A stretch of DNA of 64,000 nucleotides, from contig NZ_BDAP01000005.1 of assembly GCF_001598915.1 (NCBI RefSeq), positions 124,001-188,000 on the forward strand. Direction: 5' to 3'. This document shows positions 43,442 through 54,108 of the stretch, in pieces. The translations under genes were made by a program, and so were the position numbers. This DNA comes from Williamsia muralis NBRC 105860 (GTDB taxonomy: Bacteria; Actinomycetota; Actinomycetes; Mycobacteriales; Mycobacteriaceae). Numbering within the stretch: position 1 is the first letter of the stretch; each line of letters starts with the position of its first letter. The notes beneath the pieces were generated by a model that was not told where the DNA came from, did no database searches, and saw only the letters and a program-made list of their open reading frames with translations.

Positions 43442-44131
43442 TCAGTTTGGGGTGGGACACATGGCGGTCAGCCAATCGCGATCGAACCATCCAACTGCCT
43501 GCGACACGAAGGCCTGCCGGTCTAAAGTACCCGCCCCGGCGGGCACCTTCCCGACGATGGGCACGCCGGTGACCTGCGGCAAGTCCTCGAGATTGGACCG
43601 TTCGGCAAGATCCGGCTCGACGGGCCAGGACCCGATCACCACCCCGGCACACTCGAGTCCCGCCCCGGTGATCGCGCGGACGGTGAGTTCGGTGTGGTTC
43701 AAACTGCCCAGTCCCGGTGCAGCGACCACGAGTACACGCGCACCGATGGCCGCGGCGACATCGAGGATGGTCAGATCGACAGCCAGCCGGACCAGCACAC
43801 CGCCGGCGCCCTCCACGAGGACAAGATCGGACCCGGCCAGACCGTCCACTGCCGCAACGATGTCGGACAACTGCACCGGGGGGGCGCCTTCGTTACGGGC
43901 CGCACGCTCGGGGGCCAGTGGATCCCGGAAACGGGCACCTTCCGCCGTTGTCCTGACGCCGGCGAGACGCACGACTTCATCGATGTCGCCGGGATCGTCC
44001 GGACCGACCCCGGTCTGGGCGGGTTTGCACACGGCGACGTCGAGGCCACGAGCCATCACCGCTGCAGCGAGGGCCGCAGTGGTGATGGTCTTGCCCACTT
44101 CGGTGGATGTACCGGTGATGACCAGATTCAC
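43442..44131 (-). CDS. bioD: dethiobiotin synthetase
   Basis: Predicted 229-residue ATP-dependent carboxylase forming the ureido ring of dethiobiotin from DAPA and CO2. The P-loop is GTSTEVGKTITTAAL at residues 7-21, the substrate Lys is in VCKPAQTG, and the switch region is VLVEGAGGVLVRL. The GTG start lies three bases after the bioF stop, so the two are closely coupled. Confidence 0.94.
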   Translation of the reverse strand: MNLVITGTSTEVGKTITTAALAAAVMARGLDVAVCKPAQTGVGPDDPGDIDEVVRLAGVRTTAEGARFRDPLAPERAARNEGAPPVQLSDIVAAVDGLAGSDLVLVEGAGGVLVRLAVDLTILDVAAAIGARVLVVAAPGLGSLNHTELTVRAITGAGLECAGVVIGSWPVEPDLAERSNLEDLPQVTGVPIVGKVPAGAGTLDRQAFVSQAVGWFDRDWLTAMCPTPN

Positions 44132-44134
44132 TGG

Positions 44135-45316
44135 TCAGAGCCCGTTCAGCACGGAGGTCACCACGCCGGCCACCGTGCGGATGTCGTCGTCGGTGAGGTC
44201 GGCGCGCACGGTGAGACGCAGGCGAGAAGTTCCAGGCGGTACCGACGGCGGCCGGAAACACCCGACCAGCACACCCTGTTCGCGACACCGTTGCGCCGCC
44301 AGCAGAGCCTGAGCGGGATCGCCCACAATGATGGAGACGACGGCAGCCTCTGGCGGTTCGCCGCCGCACAAGTGCGCCAGCAGTGCCGCGTTCGTCCGTA
44401 CCCGTTCGGACAGACCCGGTTCGTCGCGGAGCACCGCGAGGGCGGCCTGGGCGGCTCCCGCCGCGGCCGGCGCCAGCCCGGTGTCGAAGATGAAGCTACG
44501 GGCCCGGTCGATGAGGTGGTCGCGGACCGCCTCTGTACCGAGCACCACTCCCCCTTGTGCGCCAAGGGATTTCGAGAGCACTGTGGTGGTCACCAGATCA
44601 GCGGCGCCGGCCAGACCCACCTCGTCCAGTACGCCGCGCCCGCCGGAGCCACGGACGCCCAACGCGTGCGCCTCGTCCACCAGCAGGATCGCTCCATGCT
44701 CGCGGGCGGCGGCGTACAACTCGGCAACCGGTGCGATCTGACCGTCGATCGAGTAGACCGAGTCGGTGACGATCATGGCCCGCTGTTCGCTGCGTTCGGC
44801 GAGCTCGCGCCTGACGGCCTCGTGGTCGCCACGATCGACCACCACCACTCGTGCGCGCGAGAGCCGGCAGCCATCGATCAGCGATGCGTGGGCGCCACCG
44901 TCGCTGATGATCACGTCTCCGCGGCCCATCAGAGCGGCCACCGCCCCGACGTTGCCGAGATACCCGGACGAGAAGACCAGCGCCGACGGGTAACCGAGGA
45001 ACTCGGCCAGATCCCGCTCCAGCGCCTCGTGCAGGGAGGTGGTGCCGGTGACCAGCCGCGACGATGTGGAGCCCGCACCCCAGGTGTCGAGCGCGGCGTG
45101 CGCGCCGGCCAGGACCCGGGGATCGCAGGACAGCCCGAGATAGTCGTTGGACGCCAGATTGATCAGCGCGTTGTCCGCCACGCGCGGCACCAACGTGCGG
45201 TGCAGCCCGGCGGCCTCACGGACGTCGGCAGCCTCGGCCAGCCAGTCCAGGGCGCTGTCCGAATCTGTGTTTCTGTCGGTCGGGGCAAGTGGTTTCACTG
45301 ACGAACAGAGTCTCAT
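44135..45316 (-). CDS. bioF: 8-amino-7-oxononanoate synthase
   Basis: Predicted 393-residue PLP enzyme condensing pimeloyl thioester with alanine. The Schiff-base Lys is in [13 protein letters not shown]; other core segments are [16 protein letters not shown] and [13 protein letters not shown]. The ATG at 45316 overlaps the bioA stop as ATGA; longer frames run into bioA. A later GTG is possible, but the overlap favours the ATG. Confidence 0.93.
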   Translation of the reverse strand: MRLCSSVKPLAPTDRNTDSDSALDWLAEAADVREAAGLHRTLVPRVADNALINLASNDYLGLSCDPRVLAGAHAALDTWGAGSTSSRLVTGTTSLHEALERDLAEFLGYPSALVFSSGYLGNVGAVAALMGRGDVIISDGGAHASLIDGCRLSRARVVVVDRGDHEAVRRELAERSEQRAMIVTDSVYSIDGQIAPVAELYAAAREHGAILLVDEAHALGVRGSGGRGVLDEVGLAGAADLVTTTVLSKSLGAQGGVVLGTEAVRDHLIDRARSFIFDTGLAPAAAGAAQAALAVLRDEPGLSERVRTNAALLAHLCGGEPPEAAVVSIIVGDPAQALLAAQRCREQGVLVGCFRPPSVPPGTSRLRLTVRADLTDDDIRTVAGVVTSVLNGL

Positions 45317-46659
45317 AACGCTTCGGCTGCGGCGGGCGAGGGTTGAGCCGTGCAGGCACGGACCGCAGCCGACACCCCACCGATCAGAACGTCGAGGTCG
45401 TCGTCGGTACACACATACGGAGGCATCGTGTAGATGTTGTCGCGGAACGGCCGTAGCCACACCCCCGCCGACACCGCGGCGTCCGTCGCCGCAGCCATGT
45501 CGACGGGGTGGTCGAGTTGCACCACCCCGATGGCGCCCTTCACCCGGACGTCACGGACGCCAGGGAGGTCGGCGAGAGGGCTCAACCCTTCCCGTAGTCG
45601 ATCGGCGATGTGGGCGACCCGATCGCGCCACCCGGACGCGAGTAGCAGTTCGGTGGATGCCACGGCCACCGCACACGTGAGCGGGTTCGCCATGAATGTG
45701 GGCCCGTGTGCCAGTACCCCCACGTCGGACCGCGAGATCGTGTCCGCGATGTCGCGGGTACACAACGCTGCCGCCATGGACAGATAGCCACCGGTGAGCG
45801 CTTTGCCGATGCACATGATGTCCGGGGACACCCCGGCGTGGTCGGCGGCGAACAACTCTCCGGTCCGGCCGAACCCCGTGGCGATCTCGTCGAAGATGAG
45901 GAGTACACCCTGCTCATCGCAGATCCGGCGCAGCTCGCCGAGGTAACGGGGATCGTGAAATCGCATCCCGCCTGCACCTTGGACCACCGGTTCGACGATC
46001 ACGGCGGCGAGTTCACCGCGATGCTCGGACACGAGGTCTTCGAGCTCTGTGACGTACTCCACGTTGAACTCGGACGGCGGCGCCGACGCGAACACCTGAC
46101 TGGTGAGCACGTCGGTCCACAGCGAGTGCATCCCGCCTTCGGGGTCACAGACGCTCATGGGGGTGAAGGTGTCGCCGTGGTAGCCGCCGCGCCACGTCAG
46201 CAGGCGGGTGCGGCCGGCTTCGCCCCGGGCCCGCCAGTACTGCAGGGCCATCTTGACCGCGACCTCGACCGACACGGACCCGGAGTCGCAGAAGAACACG
46301 GTCTGCAACGGATCGGGGGTTATCTCGACGAGCAGCTCGGCGAGCCTGGCTGCAGGTTCGTGGGTGAGACCACCGAACATCACATGCGCCATCGAGTCGA
46401 GCTGGGTGCGTGCCGCAGCGTCGAGCACCGGGTTCCGGTAGCCGTGGATCGCGGCCCACCACGAACTCATGCCGTCGACAACCGTGGTCCCGTCCGCGAA
46501 GGTCAGGCGGACACCCGACGCCGACCTGACAACGCGGGGAACGGGGTCCGGATGCGGCATGGTCCCGTACGGATGCCAGATCATCTCCGAGTCGATCCGG
46601 GTGATCTGTTCTTCCGCCATGGGAGGCCGATTGATCTGAGATTCGGGCAATGTGGGCAC
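45313..46659 (-). CDS. bioA: adenosylmethionine-8-amino-7-oxononanoate aminotransferase
   Basis: Predicted 448-residue class III PLP aminotransferase using SAM as amino donor to make DAPA. The Lys for PLP is in [16 protein letters not shown], and IWHPYGTM near the N-terminus is typical of BioA. The start is taken as GTG 46659; an ATG at 46620 is the alternative and neither has a strong ribosome site. It heads the bioA-F-D run and is divergent from the acyltransferase gene. Confidence 0.94.
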   Translation of the reverse strand: MPTLPESQINRPPMAEEQITRIDSEMIWHPYGTMPHPDPVPRVVRSASGVRLTFADGTTVVDGMSSWWAAIHGYRNPVLDAAARTQLDSMAHVMFGGLTHEPAARLAELLVEITPDPLQTVFFCDSGSVSVEVAVKMALQYWRARGEAGRTRLLTWRGGYHGDTFTPMSVCDPEGGMHSLWTDVLTSQVFASAPPSEFNVEYVTELEDLVSEHRGELAAVIVEPVVQGAGGMRFHDPRYLGELRRICDEQGVLLIFDEIATGFGRTGELFAADHAGVSPDIMCIGKALTGGYLSMAAALCTRDIADTISRSDVGVLAHGPTFMANPLTCAVAVASTELLLASGWRDRVAHIADRLREGLSPLADLPGVRDVRVKGAIGVVQLDHPVDMAAATDAAVSAGVWLRPFRDNIYTMPPYVCTDDDLDVLIGGVSAAVRACTAQPSPAAAEAL

Positions 46660-46802
46660 CTACCCACCCTAATGAGCGCGCCGCGGCGTTCCAGGCCGGG
46701 GATTCTAAGGTGCAACAGGTAGATTACGTGCCGGAACCGCCCACCCCGAAGCTGTGACGACACCGATTTCAGCGCCACCGAACAAGTGAGACTAGAGAGC
46801 AG

Positions 46803-49031
46803 TTGACAGCCGCACCCAGCGTTGAGAAGAGGCCACCGGCGGTACCCGCCGACACGGTCCCCAGCTACCGCACCGACCTCGACGGTCTGCGGGGCCTGGC
46901 CATCGTCTTGGTGGCGTGCTTCCACATCTGGTTCGGGCGGGTGTCCGGCGGTGTCGACGTGTTCCTCACCCTGTCGGGGTACTTCTTCGTCGGCTCCCTG
47001 CTGCGGCACGTCATCGTCAGCGCACAGAACGAGCATGCCGGACTCTGGCCCACGATCAACCCGGTCAAACGACTGACCCGGCTCGGCAGGCGACTGCTGC
47101 CCGCGCTCGTCGCGATCTTGGTTGTCATCAGCCTCGGTACATTGCTCATCTTCCCCGAGACCCGCTGGCGGGCGACGGGCCAAGAGGTCATCGCGAGCCT
47201 GTTCTACTACCAGAACTGGCATCTGGCGTTCAATTCGCAGGACTACACGGCGGCCAGTTCGGCGAACAGTCCTCTGCAGCATCTGTGGTCGATGTCGGTA
47301 CAGGGCCAGTTCTTCGTGCTGACCATGCTCACCGCCCTGGCGGTCGCCGGGATCATCACGGTGCTGGTGCGTGCCGGAGTGCGCAAGCTGGCCGACCCCA
47401 CGGTCATCCGCATCCTGATCGGCGTATCGCTCCTCGGGGTGGCCGCCGTGTCGTTCTACTGGGCGCACATGCGGATGGACGTCAACCAGCAGTTCAATTA
47501 CTACGACACCATCTCCCGCGTGTGGGAGCCTCTCGCCGGCGGTCTACTCGCCGTCTGGATGCCGAAATGGCGGGTTCCCAACGTCATCCGCAACATCGTC
47601 GCCGTCGCCGCCCTGGGACTGATCATCACCTGTGGCTGGTGGATCGTGGGTGTCGAGCAGTATCCCGGACCGTGGGCGCTGGTTCCCGTACTGTCGACGC
47701 TCGCCATCATCTGGTCGGGCGCGACCGCGCTGCAGCACGGCCCGAAGTCGGGACAACCGGTTGTCAATCACGCACTGTCCGCCCGACAGATGGTGTGGCT
47801 GGGGTCGATCTCCTATTCCCTCTACCTGTGGCACTGGCCGCTGCTGATCTTCTACCTGACGTGGCGTGACAAGAACCATGCGTCGATCGTCGAGGGAACC
47901 GTTCTCATCGCGGTGTCCATCGCGATGGCATGGCTGACCAAGAGGTACATCGAAGAGCCACTGCGAGCACCCCGGTCGGTGTCGATCCACAAAGAAGATC
48001 CGCCGCACAAGGGCACCCCGACGCGTCACCACCACCCGACGCACGCAGCCACGGTGAACCCGTGGCGAGCCAGACTCCTGGACTACACCACTGTGGTGAC
48101 CAGCGTGCTGATCGTGAGCGCGGTGGTGATGACGGTCGGTTTCAAGGCCTGGGACTACCACGTGACCCACATGACGGTGGACACCACCAAGCTCGATCCC
48201 CGTGTCTACCCCGGTGCCCGGGCGCTCCTCGACAACGCCCCGGTCCCCCACGTCGACCCCCAGCCATCTGCACTACAGGTCGTCAACGACCTGCCGGTGA
48301 CCTCGTTCAACGGCCACATCAGCGACTTCGACGACACCGGGGTGCACGTCGGGGTGTACGGCGATCCGTTGGCCACCAAGACGATTGCGCTGGCAGGCGG
48401 CTCGCACGCGGAATACTGGATCACGGCGCTCGACATCATCGGCAAACAGAACCACTTCAAGGTGAAGACCTATCTGAAGATGGGCTGTCCGCTGTCCACC
48501 GAGCTGGTGCCGAAGCAACGCGGAGTTCCCTATCCGCAGTGTCATGACTGGGTGCAGAAAGTGGTCCCGCAAATCATCGCCGACAAGCCGGATGCACTGT
48601 TCACCAACACAACCCGGCCGCGCGACGACGGGCCCGGCGACTGGGTGCCCGGCGACTACCTGCCGATCTTCGACCAGTTCGCCCAGGCGAACATCCCCAT
48701 CCTCGGGATACGCGACAGCTCGTGGCCCCACAACGCCGACGGACCGATCAACACCCCGGATTGCCTGGCCAACACCCGCGACAGCGACAACTGCGACACC
48801 GCGCGTTCCGCCTCCTTCGCGCCGACAAACCCCACGCTCGACATCGTGGCGGACCACCCGAACGTCTTGCCGCTCGATCTGACGGACGGCATGTGCGACG
48901 ACACGACCTGCCCTGCCGTGGTCGGGAACATCACCGTTTACCACGACTGGCATCACCTGAGTGCGACCTATGTGCGCAGTCTCACAGCCGAACTGCAACG
49001 TCAGATGCAAGCCGCGCTGCCCTGGACCTGA
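46803..49031 (+). CDS. AT3-family membrane acyltransferase fused to SGNH-like domain
   Basis: Predicted 742-residue OatA-like protein. The N-terminal acyltransferase-3 domain (about residues 20-400) has around ten helices and motifs FHIWFGR and GGVDVFLTLSGYFFVG. One further helix near residue 435 leads to an extracytoplasmic SGNH-like domain: block I reads LAGGSHAEYW near residue 530 (the usual GDSH has Gly instead of Asp) and the catalytic Asp-His pair is DWHHLS near residue 714. It likely transfers acyl groups across the membrane onto a cell-wall glycan or lipid. The start is a TTG at 46803 after a purine-rich AGAGAG site. It is monocistronic. Confidence 0.85.
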   Translation: MTAAPSVEKRPPAVPADTVPSYRTDLDGLRGLAIVLVACFHIWFGRVSGGVDVFLTLSGYFFVGSLLRHVIVSAQNEHAGLWPTINPVKRLTRLGRRLLPALVAILVVISLGTLLIFPETRWRATGQEVIASLFYYQNWHLAFNSQDYTAASSANSPLQHLWSMSVQGQFFVLTMLTALAVAGIITVLVRAGVRKLADPTVIRILIGVSLLGVAAVSFYWAHMRMDVNQQFNYYDTISRVWEPLAGGLLAVWMPKWRVPNVIRNIVAVAALGLIITCGWWIVGVEQYPGPWALVPVLSTLAIIWSGATALQHGPKSGQPVVNHALSARQMVWLGSISYSLYLWHWPLLIFYLTWRDKNHASIVEGTVLIAVSIAMAWLTKRYIEEPLRAPRSVSIHKEDPPHKGTPTRHHHPTHAATVNPWRARLLDYTTVVTSVLIVSAVVMTVGFKAWDYHVTHMTVDTTKLDPRVYPGARALLDNAPVPHVDPQPSALQVVNDLPVTSFNGHISDFDDTGVHVGVYGDPLATKTIALAGGSHAEYWITALDIIGKQNHFKVKTYLKMGCPLSTELVPKQRGVPYPQCHDWVQKVVPQIIADKPDALFTNTTRPRDDGPGDWVPGDYLPIFDQFAQANIPILGIRDSSWPHNADGPINTPDCLANTRDSDNCDTARSASFAPTNPTLDIVADHPNVLPLDLTDGMCDDTTCPAVVGNITVYHDWHHLSATYVRSLTAELQRQMQAALPWT

Positions 49032-49136
49032 ACCACCCTCTACTCTTCCGGTGATCTGGTGCGATGGCTCCGCACTGACAGTGCCGCGGGCCTCCGCGAA
49101 CAGTAGGGTCATCAACATGAAAATGCGAGGGTGCCC

Positions 49137-51662
49137 ATGACATCAACCCCCGGAAGCGACGCGTCGTCCGCCAGAACCGTGGACGATTCGACCGGCTCTG
49201 ACGACGTCGCGGTGGCCGTCCACGGCACCACCGCCGACGCCACAGGCGGCGTGGTCGAGGAGCTGATGGTGTGGCCGGGTACCGCATATCCCCTCGGCGC
49301 CACGTTCGATGGAGCCGGTACCAACTTCTCGCTCTTCTCCGAAGTGGCCACCGCCGTGGACCTGTGCCTGATAGGTCCTGACGGGTCTGAGACACGCGTG
49401 CCCCTCGAAGAGGTCGATGGCTACGTCTGGCACGCCTACCTGCCGTCGATATCGCCCGGTCAGCTCTACGGCTATCGGGTCCACGGCCCCTACGACCCTC
49501 GCCAGGGCCATCGCTGCGACCCCTCCAAGCTGTTGGTCGATCCGTACGGCAAGGCATTCCATGGCGAGTTCGACGGCGACGCGTCCCTGTACTCATACCC
49601 GATCGTGCTCGACGAAACTCCGCAGGAACAGGAGTCGACCGAGCCCGCGGCCGACACGAACGGCGGCAACGACGCGAGAACGCAGCCCGACACCGACACC
49701 GACACGCTGGCTTTGCTCGATGCCGGTTCGGAGAACGGCGTCACCGCAGGGTCAGACCAGCCCACAGACCCGTCCGTTGACATCGAAAACGTCGCGACCG
49801 CAACCACTCTCGAGTCCTCGGATGACGACGACGATGGCTCGGCAGCACCCGCACAGGAGCCCACGCCCCAACCGCGATCAGAATCGACGCCCGACCCCCT
49901 GTTCGGCGAACCTCCCAGGCTCGACTCGCTGGGACACACGATGACGTCGGTGGTGATCAACCCGTTCTTCGACTGGCAGCACGATCGGTCTCCCAATCGC
50001 CCGTACTACGAGACCATCATCTATGAAGCCCACGTCAAGGGCATGACGGCAACCCATCCCGAAGTGCCCGAACAGCTCCGCGGAACCTACGCCGGGCTCG
50101 CCCACCCGGCGATCATCGATCACCTCACGTCATTGGGTGTCACAGCCATCGAACTGATGCCCGTGCACCAGTTCCTCCAGGATCAGACTCTGCTCGATCA
50201 GGGTCTGCGAAATTACTGGGGGTACAACAGCTTCGGCTTCATGGCACCCCACGCCGACTATGCGGCCAACCAGCGGGCCGGCGGTGCGGTCCCGGAGTTC
50301 AAGGCGATGGTGCGGGCATTCCACGAGGCCGGGATCGAGGTGATCCTCGATGTGGTCTACAACCACACCGCCGAGGGCAACCATCGCGGTCCGAGCATCG
50401 CATTCCGCGGCATCGACAACGCGGCGTATTACCGACTCCTCGACGGCGAACCCTGGCACTACATGGACTACACGGGTACCGGAAACAGTCTGAACGTGCG
50501 CCATCCGCACACGCTGCAGCTGATCATGGACTCGCTCCGGTATTGGGTGCTCGAGATGCACGTCGACGGTTTCCGTTTCGACCTCGCCTCGACACTCGCC
50601 CGCGAGCTGCACGACGTCGACAAGTTGTCGGCCTTCTTCGATCTGGTGCAACAGGATCCTGTGGTCAGCCAGGTGAAGTTGATCGCCGAGCCATGGGACG
50701 TGGGCGAGGGCGGCTACCAGGTGGGTAACTTCCCGGGACTGTGGACCGAGTGGAACGGGCAATACCGCGACACCGTGCGTGACTACTGGCGCGGCGAGCC
50801 CGCGACACTCGGAGAATTCGCATCGCGGCTGACAGGCTCGTCAGATCTCTACGAGGCAACCGGGCGCCGTCCCAGCGCCAGCATCAACTTCGTGACGGCG
50901 CACGACGGCTTCACCCTGCGAGATCTGGTGTCCTACAACGAGAAACACAACGAGGCGAACGGCGAGGACAACCGGGACGGGGAAAGCCACAACCGTTCGT
51001 GGAACTGCGGTGTGGAAGGTCCCACCGACGACCCCGACATCGAGCGTCTTCGTGCGCGTCAGCAGCGCAACATCTTGGCAACGCTGATGCTGAGCCAGGG
51101 CACCCCGATGATCGCCCACGGCGACGAGATCGGCCGCACCCAGAACGGCAACAACAACGTCTACTGCCAGGACGGCCCGATCGCGTGGATGGATTGGGAA
51201 CTGGCGGAGAAGAACTCGGATCTGCTCGAGTTCACCCGACGGGTCATCGCCTTGCGCTCGGCGCATCCGGTGTTCCGCAGGCGCCGGTTCTTCGCCGGGC
51301 GCCCGATCCGGTCCGGCAACCAGGCACGTGACATCGCCTGGCTCACACCCAGCGGCGAGGAGATGACCGAGGAGGACTGGGACAGCGGTTTCGGTAAATC
51401 CCTGGCCGTCTTCTTGAACGGATCCGGCATCAACGAGAAGGACGTTCGCGGACGGCTGGTTGTCGACGACGATTTCTTGATGTGTTTCAACGCGCACTAC
51501 GAACCGATCGTCTTCCGGGTGCCGACCGATTTCTACGCCAACGAATGGACCGGCGAGCTCGACACCGCCCACCCGACCGGCTCGAGCACGGTCAACGCGA
51601 AAGCCGGCAGCGCACTGTTGGTTAGGGAACGGTCGTTGTTGGTACTCCGCAAAGTGAATTGA
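49137..51662 (+). CDS. treX: glycogen debranching enzyme, GlgX/TreX type, with acidic insertion
   Basis: Predicted 841-residue GH13 alpha-1,6-glucosidase releasing maltooligosaccharides from glycogen. A CBM48 domain (about 48-155) precedes the catalytic barrel; nucleophile Asp is in VDGFRFDLAST, acid Glu in LIAEPWDVGEGGYQ, and transition-state Asp in TAHDGFTL. A ~104-residue Asp/Glu/Thr/Pro-rich segment interrupts the usual linker between CBM48 and the barrel (about 159-262), and ~45 extra residues lie at the N-terminus. The ATG at 49137 has GAGG six bases upstream. It is followed by treY after 70 bases, the trehalose-from-glycogen pathway. Confidence 0.93.
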   Translation: MTSTPGSDASSARTVDDSTGSDDVAVAVHGTTADATGGVVEELMVWPGTAYPLGATFDGAGTNFSLFSEVATAVDLCLIGPDGSETRVPLEEVDGYVWHAYLPSISPGQLYGYRVHGPYDPRQGHRCDPSKLLVDPYGKAFHGEFDGDASLYSYPIVLDETPQEQESTEPAADTNGGNDARTQPDTDTDTLALLDAGSENGVTAGSDQPTDPSVDIENVATATTLESSDDDDDGSAAPAQEPTPQPRSESTPDPLFGEPPRLDSLGHTMTSVVINPFFDWQHDRSPNRPYYETIIYEAHVKGMTATHPEVPEQLRGTYAGLAHPAIIDHLTSLGVTAIELMPVHQFLQDQTLLDQGLRNYWGYNSFGFMAPHADYAANQRAGGAVPEFKAMVRAFHEAGIEVILDVVYNHTAEGNHRGPSIAFRGIDNAAYYRLLDGEPWHYMDYTGTGNSLNVRHPHTLQLIMDSLRYWVLEMHVDGFRFDLASTLARELHDVDKLSAFFDLVQQDPVVSQVKLIAEPWDVGEGGYQVGNFPGLWTEWNGQYRDTVRDYWRGEPATLGEFASRLTGSSDLYEATGRRPSASINFVTAHDGFTLRDLVSYNEKHNEANGEDNRDGESHNRSWNCGVEGPTDDPDIERLRARQQRNILATLMLSQGTPMIAHGDEIGRTQNGNNNVYCQDGPIAWMDWELAEKNSDLLEFTRRVIALRSAHPVFRRRRFFAGRPIRSGNQARDIAWLTPSGEEMTEEDWDSGFGKSLAVFLNGSGINEKDVRGRLVVDDDFLMCFNAHYEPIVFRVPTDFYANEWTGELDTAHPTGSSTVNAKAGSALLVRERSLLVLRKVN

Positions 51663-51732
51663 CCTTCGATCTTGTGCCAACGCCTTGGCCGGACACCGAT
51701 GCCGGCCTGGCTCGACAACCGCTGGAGTACCC

Positions 51733-54051
51733 ATGATCCTGCCGCTGACGGCCACCTACCGGCTTCAGCTGCACGGCGAGTTCACCTTCGCCGACGCAAT
51801 TGAACAGCTCGACCACATCGAAGGGCTGGGCGTCAGCCATCTGTACCTGTCGCCGATCCAGACCGCGCAACAGGGGTCGACGCACGGGTACGACTGGGTT
51901 CCGCCGCCCGCGGTCGCCGAGTCGCTCGGTGGGATCGAGGGATTGCGGGAACTGCGGTCGGCTGCAGCCGACCGCGGCATCGGTGTGATCGTCGACATCG
52001 TCCCCAATCACACCGGGGTCGAGGACCCGCGGCAGAACCCGTGGTGGTGGGACGTCTTACGCAACGGCAAGTCGTCCGGGTACGCCGACTACTTCGACAT
52101 CGACTGGTCGTCGGACAACGGGGCCGACGGCAAGATCGCGTTGCCGGTTCTCGGGTCCGCCGACGACGTGGCATCGCTCGAGGTGGACACAAGTGGGGAC
52201 GAACCAGAACTCTCGTTCTACGAACACCGGTTTCCGCTCGCCCCCGGCACCGAAGCCGGCCAGTCCGCCCAAGAGGTCCATGACCGGCAGCATTACCGGC
52301 TGGTGCCGTGGAACATCGGCGTCATCGGTTATCGCCGCTTCTTCTCCGTCAATGGCCTGGCGGGGTTGCGACAAGAGGACCCCGCTGTCTACGCGGCCAC
52401 CCACGACCTGATCCGTCAGCTCGTCGAGGAAGACCTTGTGGACGGTCTTCGCGTCGACCACCCGGACGGTCTGGCGGACCCCCAGGACTACCTGCAGCGG
52501 CTGCGTGCGGACATCGGACCGGACCGGATCCTGTTGATCGAGAAGATCCTTGCCCATGACGAGCCCCTGGATCCGAGCCTCCCGGTCGACGGCACCACCG
52601 GCTACGAGACGATGCGTTCGGTGGGCGCGGTGCTCATCGACCCCACCGGTGAATCGGCTCTCGGACAGCTGCATCAGAAGTACACCGGTGATCGCGGCGA
52701 CAAGCTGTGGCTGCACGCCGCGGAACGACAGCTCAAACTGTCGATCCTCGACGAGACCTTCCCTGCCGAACGGGCCCGCCTGCGACGGGCGATCACCGCA
52801 ACGGCCCGTGATCGCGAAGTGTTCTCGAACGACGACCTCGATTCGGCGATCGGCGCGGTGATCGCGGGTCTGGGCGTCTATCGCGCCGACTACCCGATAC
52901 TCGCCGGAACTCTGGATTCGGTCATCGCAAGTGAGCGAGAACGGTTGCCGGCCCTGGCAACTGCCTTCGAACTGCTCGCATCGGCAGTGGCCACCGACGA
53001 CGAATCGCGCAGCCGGCTCGCCCAGGTGTGCGGCGCCGTCACCGCGAAGAGCGTCGAGGACTGCCTCTTCTACCGGACCGCACGGCTGGTCAGCCTGCAG
53101 GAGGTCGGCGGCGACCCGGCGGCATTCGGTGAATCGATCGACGACTTCCACGCCGCCAACGTGACCCGGGCGAAGAGCTGGCCGCGGGCACTGACCTCGC
53201 TGTCGACTCACGACACCAAGCGGAGTGAGGACGTCAGGGCACGCATCGGCATCTTGTCCCAGATCCCGCAGAGGTGGACCGATTTCGTCGATCGTTCGGA
53301 GTCCCGCAACCCCGCGCCCGCCGGGGTCACCGGACTCTTCTTGCGCCAGAACCTGTTCGGGATCTGGCCGGCCGACGGCGTGATCACCGGGGCCCTGCGT
53401 ACCCGTTTCCACGAGTACGCCACGAAGGCGATCCGCGAAGGCGGGGTGGGCACCACGTGGACCGACGTGAACGAACAGTTCGAGACCGCAGTACACGCCT
53501 GGATCGATGCTTCGTTCGACGGCCCGTGTGCGCCCGAGTACACCCAGCTCGTACAGGAAACGCTGCCTCACATCGAATCCGACGCTCTGGTGCAGAAGGC
53601 GCTGGCGTCGTTGCTGCCCGGAATCCCGGACGTCTATCAGGGCACCGAGTGGTTCGACGATTCCCTCGTCGACCCGGACAATCGCCGGGCGGTGGACTAC
53701 ACGCGCGACGGCGATCACCCGAAGACCCGTGTGGTGCGGGCGGCCTTGACCCTGCGCCGGCGCCGGCAGGAGGTGTTCGTCCAAGGTGGGTACGAGCCGC
53801 TGTCGGGCACCGGTCCCGCCGCCGATCATCTGGTGGCCTTCGGCCGCACCTCAACGGCCGGGGCATTCGAAGTGATTGTCGCGGCAGCTCGCTGGACCGT
53901 CGGCCTCGACGCCGAGCAATGGGCCCAGACCCATCTCGACCTCCCCGCCGGTACGTGGCGGGAGCAGATCACCGGCACTGACGTCAACGGTAATGTGACG
54001 CTGTCAGAGTTGGCCACACCGGTCGGCATTTTCGAGCGTGTGAGGGAGTGA
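51733..54051 (+). CDS. treY: malto-oligosyltrehalose synthase
   Basis: Predicted 772-residue GH13 enzyme converting the reducing-end glucose of maltooligosaccharides to an alpha,alpha-1,1 link. The typical opening is LPLTATYRLQLHGEFTF; catalytic segments are VDGLRVDHPDGLADP (nucleophile Asp), LLIEKILA (acid Glu) and LSTHDTKRSEDVRARI (third Asp). The ATG at 51733 with GGAG five bases upstream is chosen over an earlier in-frame start. TreZ, which frees trehalose, is not adjacent; xylB follows 57 bases downstream instead. Confidence 0.95.
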   Translation: MILPLTATYRLQLHGEFTFADAIEQLDHIEGLGVSHLYLSPIQTAQQGSTHGYDWVPPPAVAESLGGIEGLRELRSAAADRGIGVIVDIVPNHTGVEDPRQNPWWWDVLRNGKSSGYADYFDIDWSSDNGADGKIALPVLGSADDVASLEVDTSGDEPELSFYEHRFPLAPGTEAGQSAQEVHDRQHYRLVPWNIGVIGYRRFFSVNGLAGLRQEDPAVYAATHDLIRQLVEEDLVDGLRVDHPDGLADPQDYLQRLRADIGPDRILLIEKILAHDEPLDPSLPVDGTTGYETMRSVGAVLIDPTGESALGQLHQKYTGDRGDKLWLHAAERQLKLSILDETFPAERARLRRAITATARDREVFSNDDLDSAIGAVIAGLGVYRADYPILAGTLDSVIASERERLPALATAFELLASAVATDDESRSRLAQVCGAVTAKSVEDCLFYRTARLVSLQEVGGDPAAFGESIDDFHAANVTRAKSWPRALTSLSTHDTKRSEDVRARIGILSQIPQRWTDFVDRSESRNPAPAGVTGLFLRQNLFGIWPADGVITGALRTRFHEYATKAIREGGVGTTWTDVNEQFETAVHAWIDASFDGPCAPEYTQLVQETLPHIESDALVQKALASLLPGIPDVYQGTEWFDDSLVDPDNRRAVDYTRDGDHPKTRVVRAALTLRRRRQEVFVQGGYEPLSGTGPAADHLVAFGRTSTAGAFEVIVAAARWTVGLDAEQWAQTHLDLPAGTWREQITGTDVNGNVTLSELATPVGIFERVRE

Positions 54052-54108
54052 CCAGCGTCCTGGTTGCGGGCTTCACCAACGCGAGCGCGCACTGAGGAGT
54101 TGGACACC

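Noticed and set aside
46660-46802. BioQ/BirA-type operator upstream of bioA
   Set aside because: No clear palindrome resembling known biotin operators is present in the 143-base divergent gap; only weak promoter-like AT patches occur.
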